From contig DASYCJ010000116.1 in the NCBI GenBank assembly GCA_036500225.1, forward strand, positions 1 to 32,849: a DNA stretch of 32,849 bases, read 5' to 3'. Below the pieces are notes generated by a model. It searched no databases and was not told where the DNA came from. It worked only from the letters and a program-made list of their open reading frames with translations. Below are positions 16,414-24,068 of the stretch, piece by piece. A program made the translations under genes and the position numbers. Position 1 is the stretch's first letter; each line of letters opens with the position of its first letter. Origin of the DNA: DASUBN01 sp036500225 (lineage in GTDB: Bacteria > Pseudomonadota > Gammaproteobacteria > Natronospirales > REEB76).

Positions 16414-17831
16414 AGACCTGCGTGTTCGGCTTCCTATGCCTGTTGTTCTCTACCGCGGCGTTCGGCGCTGCGCCTGCGCCGGAGGATCCGGCGGTGACCG
16501 CTGCACGGGTCAAGACCGAGTTCCTGCACGCCTGGGACGACTACGCGAAGTACGCGTGGGGCCATGACGAACTCATGCCCTTAAGCAAGAAGGCAAAGGA
16601 CTGGTACGGCCAATCCCTACTCATGACGCCGGTGGATGCACTGGATACGCTGGTCATCATGGGCCTGAAAGATCAAGCGGATAAAGACCGACAGCTCATT
16701 GATACTCAACTGAATTTCGACAAGGACATCTACGTCAAGAACTTCGAGATCACCATCCGTCTGTTGGGCGGCCTGCTCTCGGCTTATGAACTCACCGGCG
16801 ACCAGCGTCTTCTGGTCCTGGCGGATGACTTGGGCAAACGCTTGCTGCCGGCCTTCGATTCGTCCACCGGCATGCCCTATCAGTATGTGAACCTGCGCAC
16901 CGGTAAGACCCGCGGGGCAGAGAGCAATCCCGCCGAGACCGGTACACTGATCCTAGAGTTCGGCACCTTGAGCCTTCTGACCGGCGACCAACGCTTCGTC
17001 GCTGCTGCCAAACGCGCCTTGGTGGTGACCTACAACCATCGCTCGTCCATCGGTTTGGTGGGCGATGGCATCGATATCGAGACGGGGAAATGGATCAGCA
17101 CCGACTCCCACATCAGCGGCGGCATCGACTCCTACCTGGAGTACCAGGTGAAGTGCATGCTGCTGTTCTCCGATGGCGAGTGCATGGACATGGCGACCGG
17201 CAGCATCGAGGCGGTACGCAAGTACTTGCCGGATGAGGTAGATGGCCAGCTCTGGTATGGCCACGTGAACATGTATACCGGCAAGCGCACTACTACCGAG
17301 TATGGTGCCCTCGATGCCTTCTTCCCGGCTGTGCTGGCGCTGACAGGCTATCTGGATGAGGCTAAGCGGCTGCAGGATTCTGGCTACGTCATGTGGGACC
17401 TCAACCACATGGAACCGGAGGTCTACGATTACAAAGACCACAAGGTCGAGTATCCGGGCTACGAGCTACGCCCTGAGATGGTGGAATCCACCTATTACCT
17501 GTGGCACTACACCCATGATCCCGTTTATCAGGACCACGCGCGTCGCATGTTCGCCGACTTCGTGCAGTACTGCCGTAACGACGTGGGCTATGCGGCGCTG
17601 AAGAGCGTAGTCACCAAGCAGAAGCGCGATGCCATGGAGAGTTATGTGTTCGCCGAGACCTTCAAGTACTACTACCTGATCTTCGCGCCGCCTTCGACCC
17701 TGGACTTTGACAGCATCGTATTCAACACCGAAGCCCACCCACTGCTACGGGCGATACCGTCGAACTTAAAACTGAAAGATATGTTGCTCACACCGACAGA
17801 CCTGCGCCCGCGACCCTCGAAGCACCGTTGA
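16410..17831 (+). CDS. GH47 family alpha-1,2-mannosidase, exported
   Basis: 473 residues with a Sec signal (MKTCVFGFLCLLFSTAAFG). GH47 landmarks in order: 'AWDDYAKYAWGHDELMPLSK', 'TPVDALDTLVIMGLKDQ', NFEITIRLLGGLLSAYELTG (Glu113), 'NPAETGTLILEFGTLSLLTG', GGIDSYLEYQVK (Asp240), ELRPEMVESTYYLW (Glu356, Glu359), 'MESYVFAETFKYYYLIF' and FNTEAHP (Thr440, the Ca-binding threonine of the family). All acidic residues expected in the (alpha/alpha)7 barrel are present. GH47 enzymes are Ca-dependent inverting alpha-1,2-mannosidases, mainly known from eukaryotic ER/Golgi. The gene starts within the stop of the isomerase (ATGA) and is the last of the operon, three bases from a convergent gene. It should act in the periplasm or outside the cell on alpha-1,2-linked mannose. 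Confidence 0.93.
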   Translation: MKTCVFGFLCLLFSTAAFGAAPAPEDPAVTAARVKTEFLHAWDDYAKYAWGHDELMPLSKKAKDWYGQSLLMTPVDALDTLVIMGLKDQADKDRQLIDTQLNFDKDIYVKNFEITIRLLGGLLSAYELTGDQRLLVLADDLGKRLLPAFDSSTGMPYQYVNLRTGKTRGAESNPAETGTLILEFGTLSLLTGDQRFVAAAKRALVVTYNHRSSIGLVGDGIDIETGKWISTDSHISGGIDSYLEYQVKCMLLFSDGECMDMATGSIEAVRKYLPDEVDGQLWYGHVNMYTGKRTTTEYGALDAFFPAVLALTGYLDEAKRLQDSGYVMWDLNHMEPEVYDYKDHKVEYPGYELRPEMVESTYYLWHYTHDPVYQDHARRMFADFVQYCRNDVGYAALKSVVTKQKRDAMESYVFAETFKYYYLIFAPPSTLDFDSIVFNTEAHPLLRAIPSNLKLKDMLLTPTDLRPRPSKHR

Positions 17832-17834
17832 ACT

Positions 17835-18503
17835 TCATCGGGGCGGCGGTCGTGATCGCTGTACTTTCTTGGCCCAATCGTCCAAGCCCTTGCCCATCTC
17901 CTCGCTGGCATCCGGCGACCCTCCCGGGCAGGCGGTGGGCTCCGCCAGGTCCACGTGGTTGGTGGGCGACGGACTCCCCTGCACCGTCTGGATCTGGGCG
18001 CAGCCATCATCCGTGCGCGCGATCTTCTGTCCATCCACGTTGCGGTAACTTTGGTCATCGGGCAGAGCCTGCGCTGGTGGGGGCTTTGGGAGGCCGGGCG
18101 CGGAGCCTTTGCCTGTCACCTTGGCGCGCAGGGCTGCGGCGATCTCCTGCTCACGCTCGACTAGGTATTCCCGTAGATAGCCCTGTGGCGTGTGTCCGCC
18201 CGGTGCCGAGACCACCGTCGGTAGCGGCGGCCAGACGCTCTGCAACAATCGTACGTGGGCTAGCGGTGCAGGAGTTGGGACTCGCATGCGCGGGAAAGGC
18301 AACGTGGACACGGGCGCGGAGAACGTCAACTGCTCCCGCAGCTGGTCCGTATCCCGGGATAACCTGAGGCTCGGTGCGGTCGAGAAGAGTATCGCGAAGC
18401 CTGCCATCACCAGCAAAGTCGCGGCGGCGGCGGCCCCCAGACTGACCCGGCTATCCGGACGCCATGCGCCGCTGTCCCAGACAGCCCGTTTCCCTGGATG
18501 CAT
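17835..18503 (-). CDS. single-pass membrane-anchored protein of unknown function
   Basis: 222 residues. A short cytoplasmic N-terminus is followed by one membrane segment (~22-42, LGAAAAATLLVMAGFAILFS) and then a Pro-rich extracytoplasmic region (PFPRMRVPTPAPLAHVRLLQ) with a charged helical stretch (LREYLVEREQEIAAALRAKV). A C-terminal segment contains KIARTDDGCAQIQTVQG and a second Cys (EPTACPGG), which could form a disulfide. I do not recognise a family. GAGG lies upstream of the ATG at 18501-18503, 9 bases after the previous gene of the same strand, so it is the third gene of the permease operon. Its 3' end lies 3 bases from the GH47 stop, with no visible terminator between them. Confidence 0.7.
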   Translation of the reverse strand: MHPGKRAVWDSGAWRPDSRVSLGAAAAATLLVMAGFAILFSTAPSLRLSRDTDQLREQLTFSAPVSTLPFPRMRVPTPAPLAHVRLLQSVWPPLPTVVSAPGGHTPQGYLREYLVEREQEIAAALRAKVTGKGSAPGLPKPPPAQALPDDQSYRNVDGQKIARTDDGCAQIQTVQGSPSPTNHVDLAEPTACPGGSPDASEEMGKGLDDWAKKVQRSRPPPR

Positions 18504-18512
18504 CGGGCCGCC

Positions 18513-19253
18513 TCACTGCACTTGCAGCGCCGCCGTGGTCTTGGTGTGGGCATCCTGCCCCAGGCCAGACTGCTGGTGCTCCTGGCTCAAGTCGACGATC
18601 ACCAGGCGACCGCCCACCAGCCTCAGCGTATCGCTGTAGCTGTCATCCACCGTGATGCACATGAAGAACTTGCAGAACTTCACGTGCAGCTGATCCTGGA
18701 TCTGGAGCGGCACGCCGTCCGTATCCAGCCAGATGCTGAGCGTGTCCTGCCAATCCTTGGCGGCATCGCTGTCCTTCTTCGGCGCACGGAACGGTAGGTT
18801 GACGGTCAGTACCGTGACCTTGGCGCTGCCCAGGGTCGCGGACTTGGTCACGGGCCCAGTGGCGCCATCCAGATCATGCGACAAGGTCGGTGCTGCCGAG
18901 AGCATGTGCTGGATGCGCAGCGGAGTCATCTCTCGCAGCAGGTCCCCATTCGGGGTGGGAAGCTCGGGGTTTGCGGCGTTGGTCGCCTCCTCGGTGCTCA
19001 GGGTCGCCACGAGAGTCGGGTTGAGATGGACCTGGAGGCCATCGCTGCCGTCCACCTGCAATTGGAAATGGGCGCTCTTGGTCTTATCCGCCACACCCTT
19101 GGCATCGAACTCGGCATAGCTTGCATCCAACACGCCCTTTACCGGCGTATCGGCCTGTAAGTCCTTGAGCTTGGTCTTGAGGTCCGCGAGGATATCCGCC
19201 TGAGCTGAAGCGCAGGCCAGACCCAACAGCAGCAGACTCAGGTGTAGCCTCAC
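18513..19253 (-). CDS. exported protein of unknown function
   Basis: 246 residues from a GTG at 19251-19253 that overlaps the permease TGA (GTGA), so translation is coupled. A Sec signal (MRLHLSLLLLGLACASAQA) precedes a mature protein with a short helical segment (ILADLKTKLKDLQAD) and then beta-rich sequence ('KSAHFQLQVDGSDGLQVHLN', 'SATLGSAKVTVLTVNLPF', 'DTLSIWLDTDGVPLQIQD'). A C-x4-C pair lies in VKFCKFFMCITVDD. The beta-rich pattern, with 'LDTDGVPLQIQ', recalls periplasmic lipid- or lipoprotein-binding folds, but I cannot assign a family. It lies between an amino-acid permease and a membrane-anchored unknown. Confidence 0.75.
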   Translation of the reverse strand: MRLHLSLLLLGLACASAQADILADLKTKLKDLQADTPVKGVLDASYAEFDAKGVADKTKSAHFQLQVDGSDGLQVHLNPTLVATLSTEEATNAANPELPTPNGDLLREMTPLRIQHMLSAAPTLSHDLDGATGPVTKSATLGSAKVTVLTVNLPFRAPKKDSDAAKDWQDTLSIWLDTDGVPLQIQDQLHVKFCKFFMCITVDDSYSDTLRLVGGRLVIVDLSQEHQQSGLGQDAHTKTTAALQVQ

Positions 19254-20863
19254 CGGTCAGCTTTGAGCACAGCCGTGTAGTAAGACTTCACCTTGGCGGC
19301 GGGCACGCCGGTGGCTAGGGCGACATACAGGATGATCAGGCTGAACACGGCCACCGACAGCATGCCGTCGAAGATGCCGAAGGTGCCGGTGCCGCCCATC
19401 TCCACGGGACCGAAGAAGCTCAGTATCCACATGCCGGCGAAGTACGGCACCAGCCACCAGGCGTGCGCCAGGTCTTCATCCGGCTCCTTGCCTTCGATGT
19501 AGAGGTAGAGGAAGCGCAACAGATATACCGCCATGATGCCGGCGATGATCATGAACAACACGTTGACGGTGCCGAAGCCCGCCCAGTACATGACGAAGTT
19601 GGAGCTGATGAAAGCCGCTGGCGCGATGAGCCAGGCGGTCCACAGCCGGAACGGCCGCTTCAGGTCCGGCATGGTGCGGCGCATGCGCAACAGCACCACG
19701 CAGCCGATGCCGTAGGACAAGACCGTGGCGGAAGAAGCGTAGTTGACCAATTTCTGCCAGCTCGGGAAGGGGAAGAAGAAGATGCAGCCCACCACGAAGG
19801 ACAGGATCAACGCCGTCCAGGGTGTGCCGTTGCGGTTGATCTCACGCAGCTTCGCCGGCGCATAGTTCTCTTCCGAAGCTGCCATCACCACCCGTGCCGT
19901 GGCAGTGGTCCAGATGTAGCCGCAGGCGGTGGGCGAGATGATGGCGTCTGCGTACAGGGCCATGGCCCACCAGGAGACACCGAGGGTCAGCATCAGACCC
20001 ACCATGGGGCCGGAGGCCAGGATCGGGTTGGCGGAGACGCTGCCGAAGTTGAGGCCTGCCCAACCTTCCTTCGCCAGCAGCTCCGGCGGCACCGCCGCCA
20101 CGAAGGAGTACTCCACGAACACATAGATGATGGCCGAGAGCACGATGGTACCCACTACTGCCCGCGGGATGTTGCGGGCCGGGTCCTTGGTCTCGCCAGC
20201 CAACTGGATGGCCTGGGTGAAACCGAACAGGGAGAAGAACACGCCGGCAGTGGATATAGCTAGGAACATGTTAGTCACGTCACCCGTCGCGTGCGCCTTC
20301 ACCGAGAAGTTCTCCGGATGGTGGGCGCTGAACATCAGCACCAGGATGGTACCGATTGGCGCGCACACCTTGATCCAGGTGGCGATGGTGTTGAGCATCA
20401 GGATGAAACGCAGGATCAGGAAGTTGAGCAGCACGAAGGCGCCCAATACGAACACCGAGACCACGATGCCCGTGCCGGTGAGCAGACCGGTGGACGTGTC
20501 GATCATGCCCGGCAGGTAGCCGTTGGCGTAGGTCACCACCGCCATGGCCTCCACAGGCGCGATGGTCACGTAGGCCAGGAACAGGATCCAGCTCCACACA
20601 CGGCCCACGAGACGGCCGTGGCTGATGACGCTGATGTGCATCAAACCGCCGCTGCGGGGGAACAGGGGTCCCAGTTCCGCGTAGACCATAGCGATTAAGC
20701 CCACCACTACCGCCGCGATGGCCCAGGAGCCGATGCTCAAGGGGCCGGCTATCTGGGCCGCCTTCATGGGCCCGAACAGCCAGCCGGAGCCGATGGTGGA
20801 GCTCAGTCCTGCGAACAGCAGTCCGATGAGGCCGGCGTCTTTACGCAGCTTGCCCTGTGCCAC
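19250..20863 (-). CDS. APC-superfamily amino-acid permease
   Basis: 537 residues from the GTG at 20861-20863, with AGGAG (20871-20875) 7 bases upstream; a longer frame to 20908 is unsupported. The N-terminus 'LIGLLFAGLSSTIGSGWLFG' carries the APC helix-1 substrate motif (S-T-I-G-S-G). About 12 or more hydrophobic segments follow, with 'FSLFGFTQAIQLAGETKDPA' plus 'RNIPRAVVGTIVLSAIIYVF' matching the conserved helix 6 to loop region (F.G.....AGE.K.P.RNIP.A). It imports or exchanges amino acids or amines across the inner membrane; the substrate is not readable. It heads a three-gene minus operon with two unknown exported or anchored proteins. Confidence 0.92.
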   Translation of the reverse strand: MAQGKLRKDAGLIGLLFAGLSSTIGSGWLFGPMKAAQIAGPLSIGSWAIAAVVVGLIAMVYAELGPLFPRSGGLMHISVISHGRLVGRVWSWILFLAYVTIAPVEAMAVVTYANGYLPGMIDTSTGLLTGTGIVVSVFVLGAFVLLNFLILRFILMLNTIATWIKVCAPIGTILVLMFSAHHPENFSVKAHATGDVTNMFLAISTAGVFFSLFGFTQAIQLAGETKDPARNIPRAVVGTIVLSAIIYVFVEYSFVAAVPPELLAKEGWAGLNFGSVSANPILASGPMVGLMLTLGVSWWAMALYADAIISPTACGYIWTTATARVVMAASEENYAPAKLREINRNGTPWTALILSFVVGCIFFFPFPSWQKLVNYASSATVLSYGIGCVVLLRMRRTMPDLKRPFRLWTAWLIAPAAFISSNFVMYWAGFGTVNVLFMIIAGIMAVYLLRFLYLYIEGKEPDEDLAHAWWLVPYFAGMWILSFFGPVEMGGTGTFGIFDGMLSVAVFSLIILYVALATGVPAAKVKSYYTAVLKADR

Positions 20864-20972
20864 GGTGTCACTCCTATATGGGTTGCGAGAGGCTAACGGA
20901 CCCCCCACTAGGGTGCAAGGGTCGTTAAATGTCTTGGGAGGCTACCTGCCGCCAGATAAGGGAGTGACAGCC

Positions 20973-21023
20973 ATGCCTCGCTCGAAGACTCAGAGCTGGA
21001 CGCCGCAACAGCGCCATATATAG
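20973..21023 (+). CDS. possible 16-residue small ORF
   Basis: An ATG with GGGAG about 8 bases upstream (20960-20964) encodes MPRSKTQSWTPQQRHI. It sits alone in the 271-base gap between the permease and the MATE gene. Nothing else supports it; it may be chance. I see no other gene in 20864-21134. Confidence 0.2.
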   Translation: MPRSKTQSWTPQQRHI

Positions 21024-21134
21024 ATCGCAGTTGCATCAGCGGTTCACGTTCGCCGGACTACAAGGCCACCAACCGGCAACCCGTACCTCAGCCCAGGATG
21101 TCGGGCCGTCCGCCCGAATAGCAGAGCATCGGTC

Positions 21135-22490
21135 TCATACTCGGCTCAATTTCAGGAATCGGGCGGTCAATAGCACCGCCGCCACCGTGAGCCCGGCGAT
21201 GAAACCAGCCCAGATCATCTGTGGCCCCAGATGCATGGGGATGCCGAACACCCAGGCCAGGGGGAAGCCCACACCCCAGTAGGCCAGTACCGTGATGAGT
21301 GTGGGGATACCCGTGTCCTTGTAGCCACGCAGTGCACCCATGGCGCTCACCTGGATGCCATCGGATATCTGCATGATAGCGCCCATGTACAACAGGCTCA
21401 CGGCGATGGCTGCGACCGCCGCGTCATGGGTATAGAGCCCCACTATCTGGTGTGGCAGCAGTGCCATGCTCCCGGCCGACAAGACCTCGAAGCACAGACA
21501 TACACCGATGCCGGTGAAGCCCGCGAGCCGGGCTTCCGCCCGATCTCCCCTACCGAGCGCATGCCCCACTCGTACTGAGATGGCTAGTGCCACACTCATG
21601 GGCACCATGAACACGAACGAAGCATAGTTGAGCGCGATCTGATGCGCCGCCACGATGTCGGTGCCGAGGGTACCCATCATCAGGCCCACGCCGGAGAAGA
21701 GACTCGACTCCATGAAGATGGACACAGCGATGGGCACGCCCAGGAACAGCAGTTCCTTCAGCATGCGGGCGTCCGGCCAGTCGAAGTGCTCGAACATCTT
21801 GAGCACGCGGTAGTACCGGCGCCGACTCACGTACAGCAACATGCCGAAGAACATCAGCCACTGGGTGAGCGCGGTGGCATAGCCTGTACCGGTGGCGCCC
21901 ATGGCGGGCAGACCCAGCTTGCCATACATGAATATGTAGTCCAGCACGCCGTTCATGGCGAGGCCGCCGATGGCGATGCCTAGCAGGATGCGGGTACGGC
22001 CGATGCCCTCGCTGGTGAAGCGGAGTACCTGATATAGACACAGACCCGGCAGGCCCCAGGCCACGGCACGCAGATAGCCATCTGCCACCGGCACGATCTC
22101 TGGCTCGATGTGGATGGCCTGCAGGAAAGGATGCAGGCTGCGTAACAGGAAGAAGCCACCCCAACCCATCACTTGCGAGATCCAGGCCATCTGCCGGGCA
22201 TAACGGCCGACCTCATGATCCTTGCCCGCACCGTGCAGATGCGCGGTGGTGGGTGATTGGGCCATGAGCAGCCCCAAGGAGAACAGGAAGATCGGTGCCC
22301 AGGCACTGGAGCCCACCGCCACACCAGCGAGGGTCTTGGCGCCGAGCAGGCCGGCCATGATGGCGTCCGTCAGGCCCATACCCACCAGCGCCAGGTTATG
22401 CACGATGATGGGCAGCCCCAGGATCAGCATGGCGCGCGCCTCCATCCGGACGGCAGTCCAGCGCGGGGATGGCGTGGCGGTGGAGGACAT
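21135..22490 (-). CDS. MATE family multidrug/Na+ or H+ antiporter (NorM-like)
   Basis: About 451 residues from the ATG at 22488-22490. The frame extends to an ATG at 22530-22532 (14 more residues), but the inner start gives the usual MATE N-terminus just before helix 1. MATE features: 'MLILGLPIIVHNLALVGMGL' with TDAIMAGLLGAKTLAGVAVG, 'TTAHLHGAGKDHEVGRYARQ', and in the second half 'GVPIAVSIFMESSLFSGVGL' with GTDIVAAHQIALNYASFVFM and 'RVGHALGRGDRAEARLAG'. Twelve membrane segments in two homologous halves are visible. It probably exports cationic drugs or metabolites. It is monocistronic, divergent from the thiolase gene across 98 bases. Confidence 0.92.
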   Translation of the reverse strand: MSSTATPSPRWTAVRMEARAMLILGLPIIVHNLALVGMGLTDAIMAGLLGAKTLAGVAVGSSAWAPIFLFSLGLLMAQSPTTAHLHGAGKDHEVGRYARQMAWISQVMGWGGFFLLRSLHPFLQAIHIEPEIVPVADGYLRAVAWGLPGLCLYQVLRFTSEGIGRTRILLGIAIGGLAMNGVLDYIFMYGKLGLPAMGATGTGYATALTQWLMFFGMLLYVSRRRYYRVLKMFEHFDWPDARMLKELLFLGVPIAVSIFMESSLFSGVGLMMGTLGTDIVAAHQIALNYASFVFMVPMSVALAISVRVGHALGRGDRAEARLAGFTGIGVCLCFEVLSAGSMALLPHQIVGLYTHDAAVAAIAVSLLYMGAIMQISDGIQVSAMGALRGYKDTGIPTLITVLAYWGVGFPLAWVFGIPMHLGPQMIWAGFIAGLTVAAVLLTARFLKLSRV

Positions 22491-22588
22491 CGGGCGCTTA
22501 CCTAGCGGGAACCGCTGCATCATAGCAAGCATGTCGCTAAAGTGGCATGATTTAAGGCCTTCACGCCCACCCGCTCTCCGGAGTCCCC

Positions 22589-23884
22589 ATGGCTCAGAAC
22601 ACCACTCGCCCCGTCGCCATCGTCGGCAGCAACCGCATCCCCTTCTGCCGCATCTTCACCAACTATGCCGACATCGGCAATCTGGAGATGCTCACCGCTG
22701 CGGTGACAGGCCTGGTGGACAAGTACAACCTCAAGGGCGAGATCCTGGGCGACGTGGTGGCGGGCGCGGTGATGAAGCACTCCCGCGACTGGAGCATGGC
22801 CCGTGAGGCAGTGCTCTCCAGCGGCTTGAACGTGCACACTCCAGCCCATAACTCCGATCGCGCCTGCGGCACTTCCTTGAGCAATGCCGCGGAAATCGCC
22901 GCGCGCATCGCCATCGGCGAGATCGAATCCGGCATCGCTGGCGGCGTGGACACGGCGAGCGATGTGCCCATCGTGTTCGGCCGCCACTTCCAGCAGATCC
23001 TCCTGAAGAGCAGTCGCGGCAAGAGCTTAGGCCAGAAACTCAAACCCTGGCTGGGTTGGCGTCCGAGCGATCTCGCACCGCATCTGCCGTCGGTCACGGA
23101 ATCCCGCACCCATCTCAACATGGGCCAGTCCTGCGAACTTATGGCCAAGGAATGGGGCATCACCCGTGAAGCCCAGGACCAGCTGGCTTACGAGAGCCAC
23201 ATGAAGGCGGCGGCGGCCTGGAAAGAGGGTTTCTTCAACGACCTGGTCACGCCTTTCCACGGCGTCAGCACCGACAATAACGTCCGGGCCGATACGACCA
23301 TGGAGAAGCTCGCCAAACTCAGACCTGCTTTCGACAAAACCAGCGGCAAGGGCACCCTCACTGCCGGCAACTCCACGCCTCTCTCGGACGGCGCCTCAGC
23401 GGTGCTGTTGGCATCCGAAGAATGGGCCAAGGCTCATGGCCTGCCGATTCTCGCCTACTTGAGCTACACCGCCACTGCCGGTGTGGACTTCGCCGGCCAG
23501 CAGGGCCTGCGCGAAGGCCTGCTCATGGCCCCCACCTACGCGGTGCCAAGGATGCTGGACCGGGCCGGCATCAAACTGCAGGACTTCGATTTCTATGAGA
23601 TCCACGAGGCCTTCGCTGCCCAGGTGCTGTGCACCCTCAAGGCCTGGGAATCGGATGAATACTGCCGCACTCGGCTCGGCCGCAAGGAAGCCTTAGGCTC
23701 CATCGATCGCAAGAAGCTCAACGTCAAGGGCGGCAGCGTGGCTCTGGCTCACCCCTTCGGCGCCACCGGCGGTCGCATCATCGGCGGACTAGCGAAGATC
23801 CTCGCCGAGAAGGGTAAGGGTCGTGGCCTCATCTCCATCTGCACTGGCGGCGGCATGGGTGTCACTGCAATACTTGAGAGATAG
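22589..23884 (+). CDS. FadI-like acetyl-CoA C-acyltransferase (thiolase)
   Basis: 431 residues; E. coli FadI is 436. Active-site residues: nucleophile Cys93 in DRACGTSL, His339 in IHEAFAAQ, His388 in AHPFGATGG and proton-relay Cys418 in CTGGGMG. The HEAF (rather than NEAF) motif, the insert 'GQKLKPWLGWRPSDLAPHLP' and 'MAKEWGITREAQDQLAYESH' match the FadI/trifunctional-beta branch. Reaction: thiolytic cleavage of 3-ketoacyl-CoA to acetyl-CoA plus shortened acyl-CoA, or the reverse condensation. Usually FadI partners a FadJ-type hydratase/dehydrogenase, but none is adjacent here. GGAG lies 6 bases before the ATG. A repeat element and a bidirectional terminator follow. Confidence 0.9.
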   Translation: MAQNTTRPVAIVGSNRIPFCRIFTNYADIGNLEMLTAAVTGLVDKYNLKGEILGDVVAGAVMKHSRDWSMAREAVLSSGLNVHTPAHNSDRACGTSLSNAAEIAARIAIGEIESGIAGGVDTASDVPIVFGRHFQQILLKSSRGKSLGQKLKPWLGWRPSDLAPHLPSVTESRTHLNMGQSCELMAKEWGITREAQDQLAYESHMKAAAAWKEGFFNDLVTPFHGVSTDNNVRADTTMEKLAKLRPAFDKTSGKGTLTAGNSTPLSDGASAVLLASEEWAKAHGLPILAYLSYTATAGVDFAGQQGLREGLLMAPTYAVPRMLDRAGIKLQDFDFYEIHEAFAAQVLCTLKAWESDEYCRTRLGRKEALGSIDRKKLNVKGGSVALAHPFGATGGRIIGGLAKILAEKGKGRGLISICTGGGMGVTAILER

Positions 23885-23941
23885 CTCAAAGCTCCTCCGC
23901 TCGGCATGACTTCGTTGCGGTCCGGCTCGCCGTCCTCACGT

Positions 23942-24018
23942 ACTGAAGAGTGCGCTCCGGGGGCTCGCCTCCCGCGCCTCGTCCACCTTCGCTCGTAACG
24001 CTTTGAGCGCTCTTCAGT
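23942..24018. repeat. large imperfect inverted-repeat element after the thiolase gene
   Basis: The left arm ACTGAAGAGTGCGCTC (23942-23957) pairs with GAGCGCTCTTCAGT (24005-24018), apart from one or two unpaired bases near the middle of the left arm. An additional pair, CTCAAAGC just after the thiolase stop (about 23886-23893) with GCTTTGAG (24000-24007), competes for the same region. The interior is GC-rich and the stretch has no ORF. It looks like a dispersed intergenic palindromic element; copy number elsewhere is unknown. Confidence 0.5.
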
Positions 24019-24043
24019 AGGCAATTCGAGTTTGTAAAAGGAG

Positions 24044-24067
24044 AAAGCCCCTAACGGGGCTTTTTCT
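24044..24067. terminator. bidirectional terminator between the thiolase gene and mscL
   Basis: An 8-bp stem AAAGCCCC (24044-24051) / GGGGCTTT (24056-24063) with a 4-base loop is followed by TTCTTT on the plus strand. On the minus strand it is followed by a TTTCTCCTTTT run. It sits directly before the mscL stop codon and serves both convergent genes. Confidence 0.88.
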
Positions 24068-24068
24068 T

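Noticed and set aside
20718..21023. 101-residue plus-strand frame across the permease start
   Set aside because: Antisense to the permease N-terminus; only the last 16 codons from the ATG at 20973 have a ribosome-binding site and are listed separately at low confidence.
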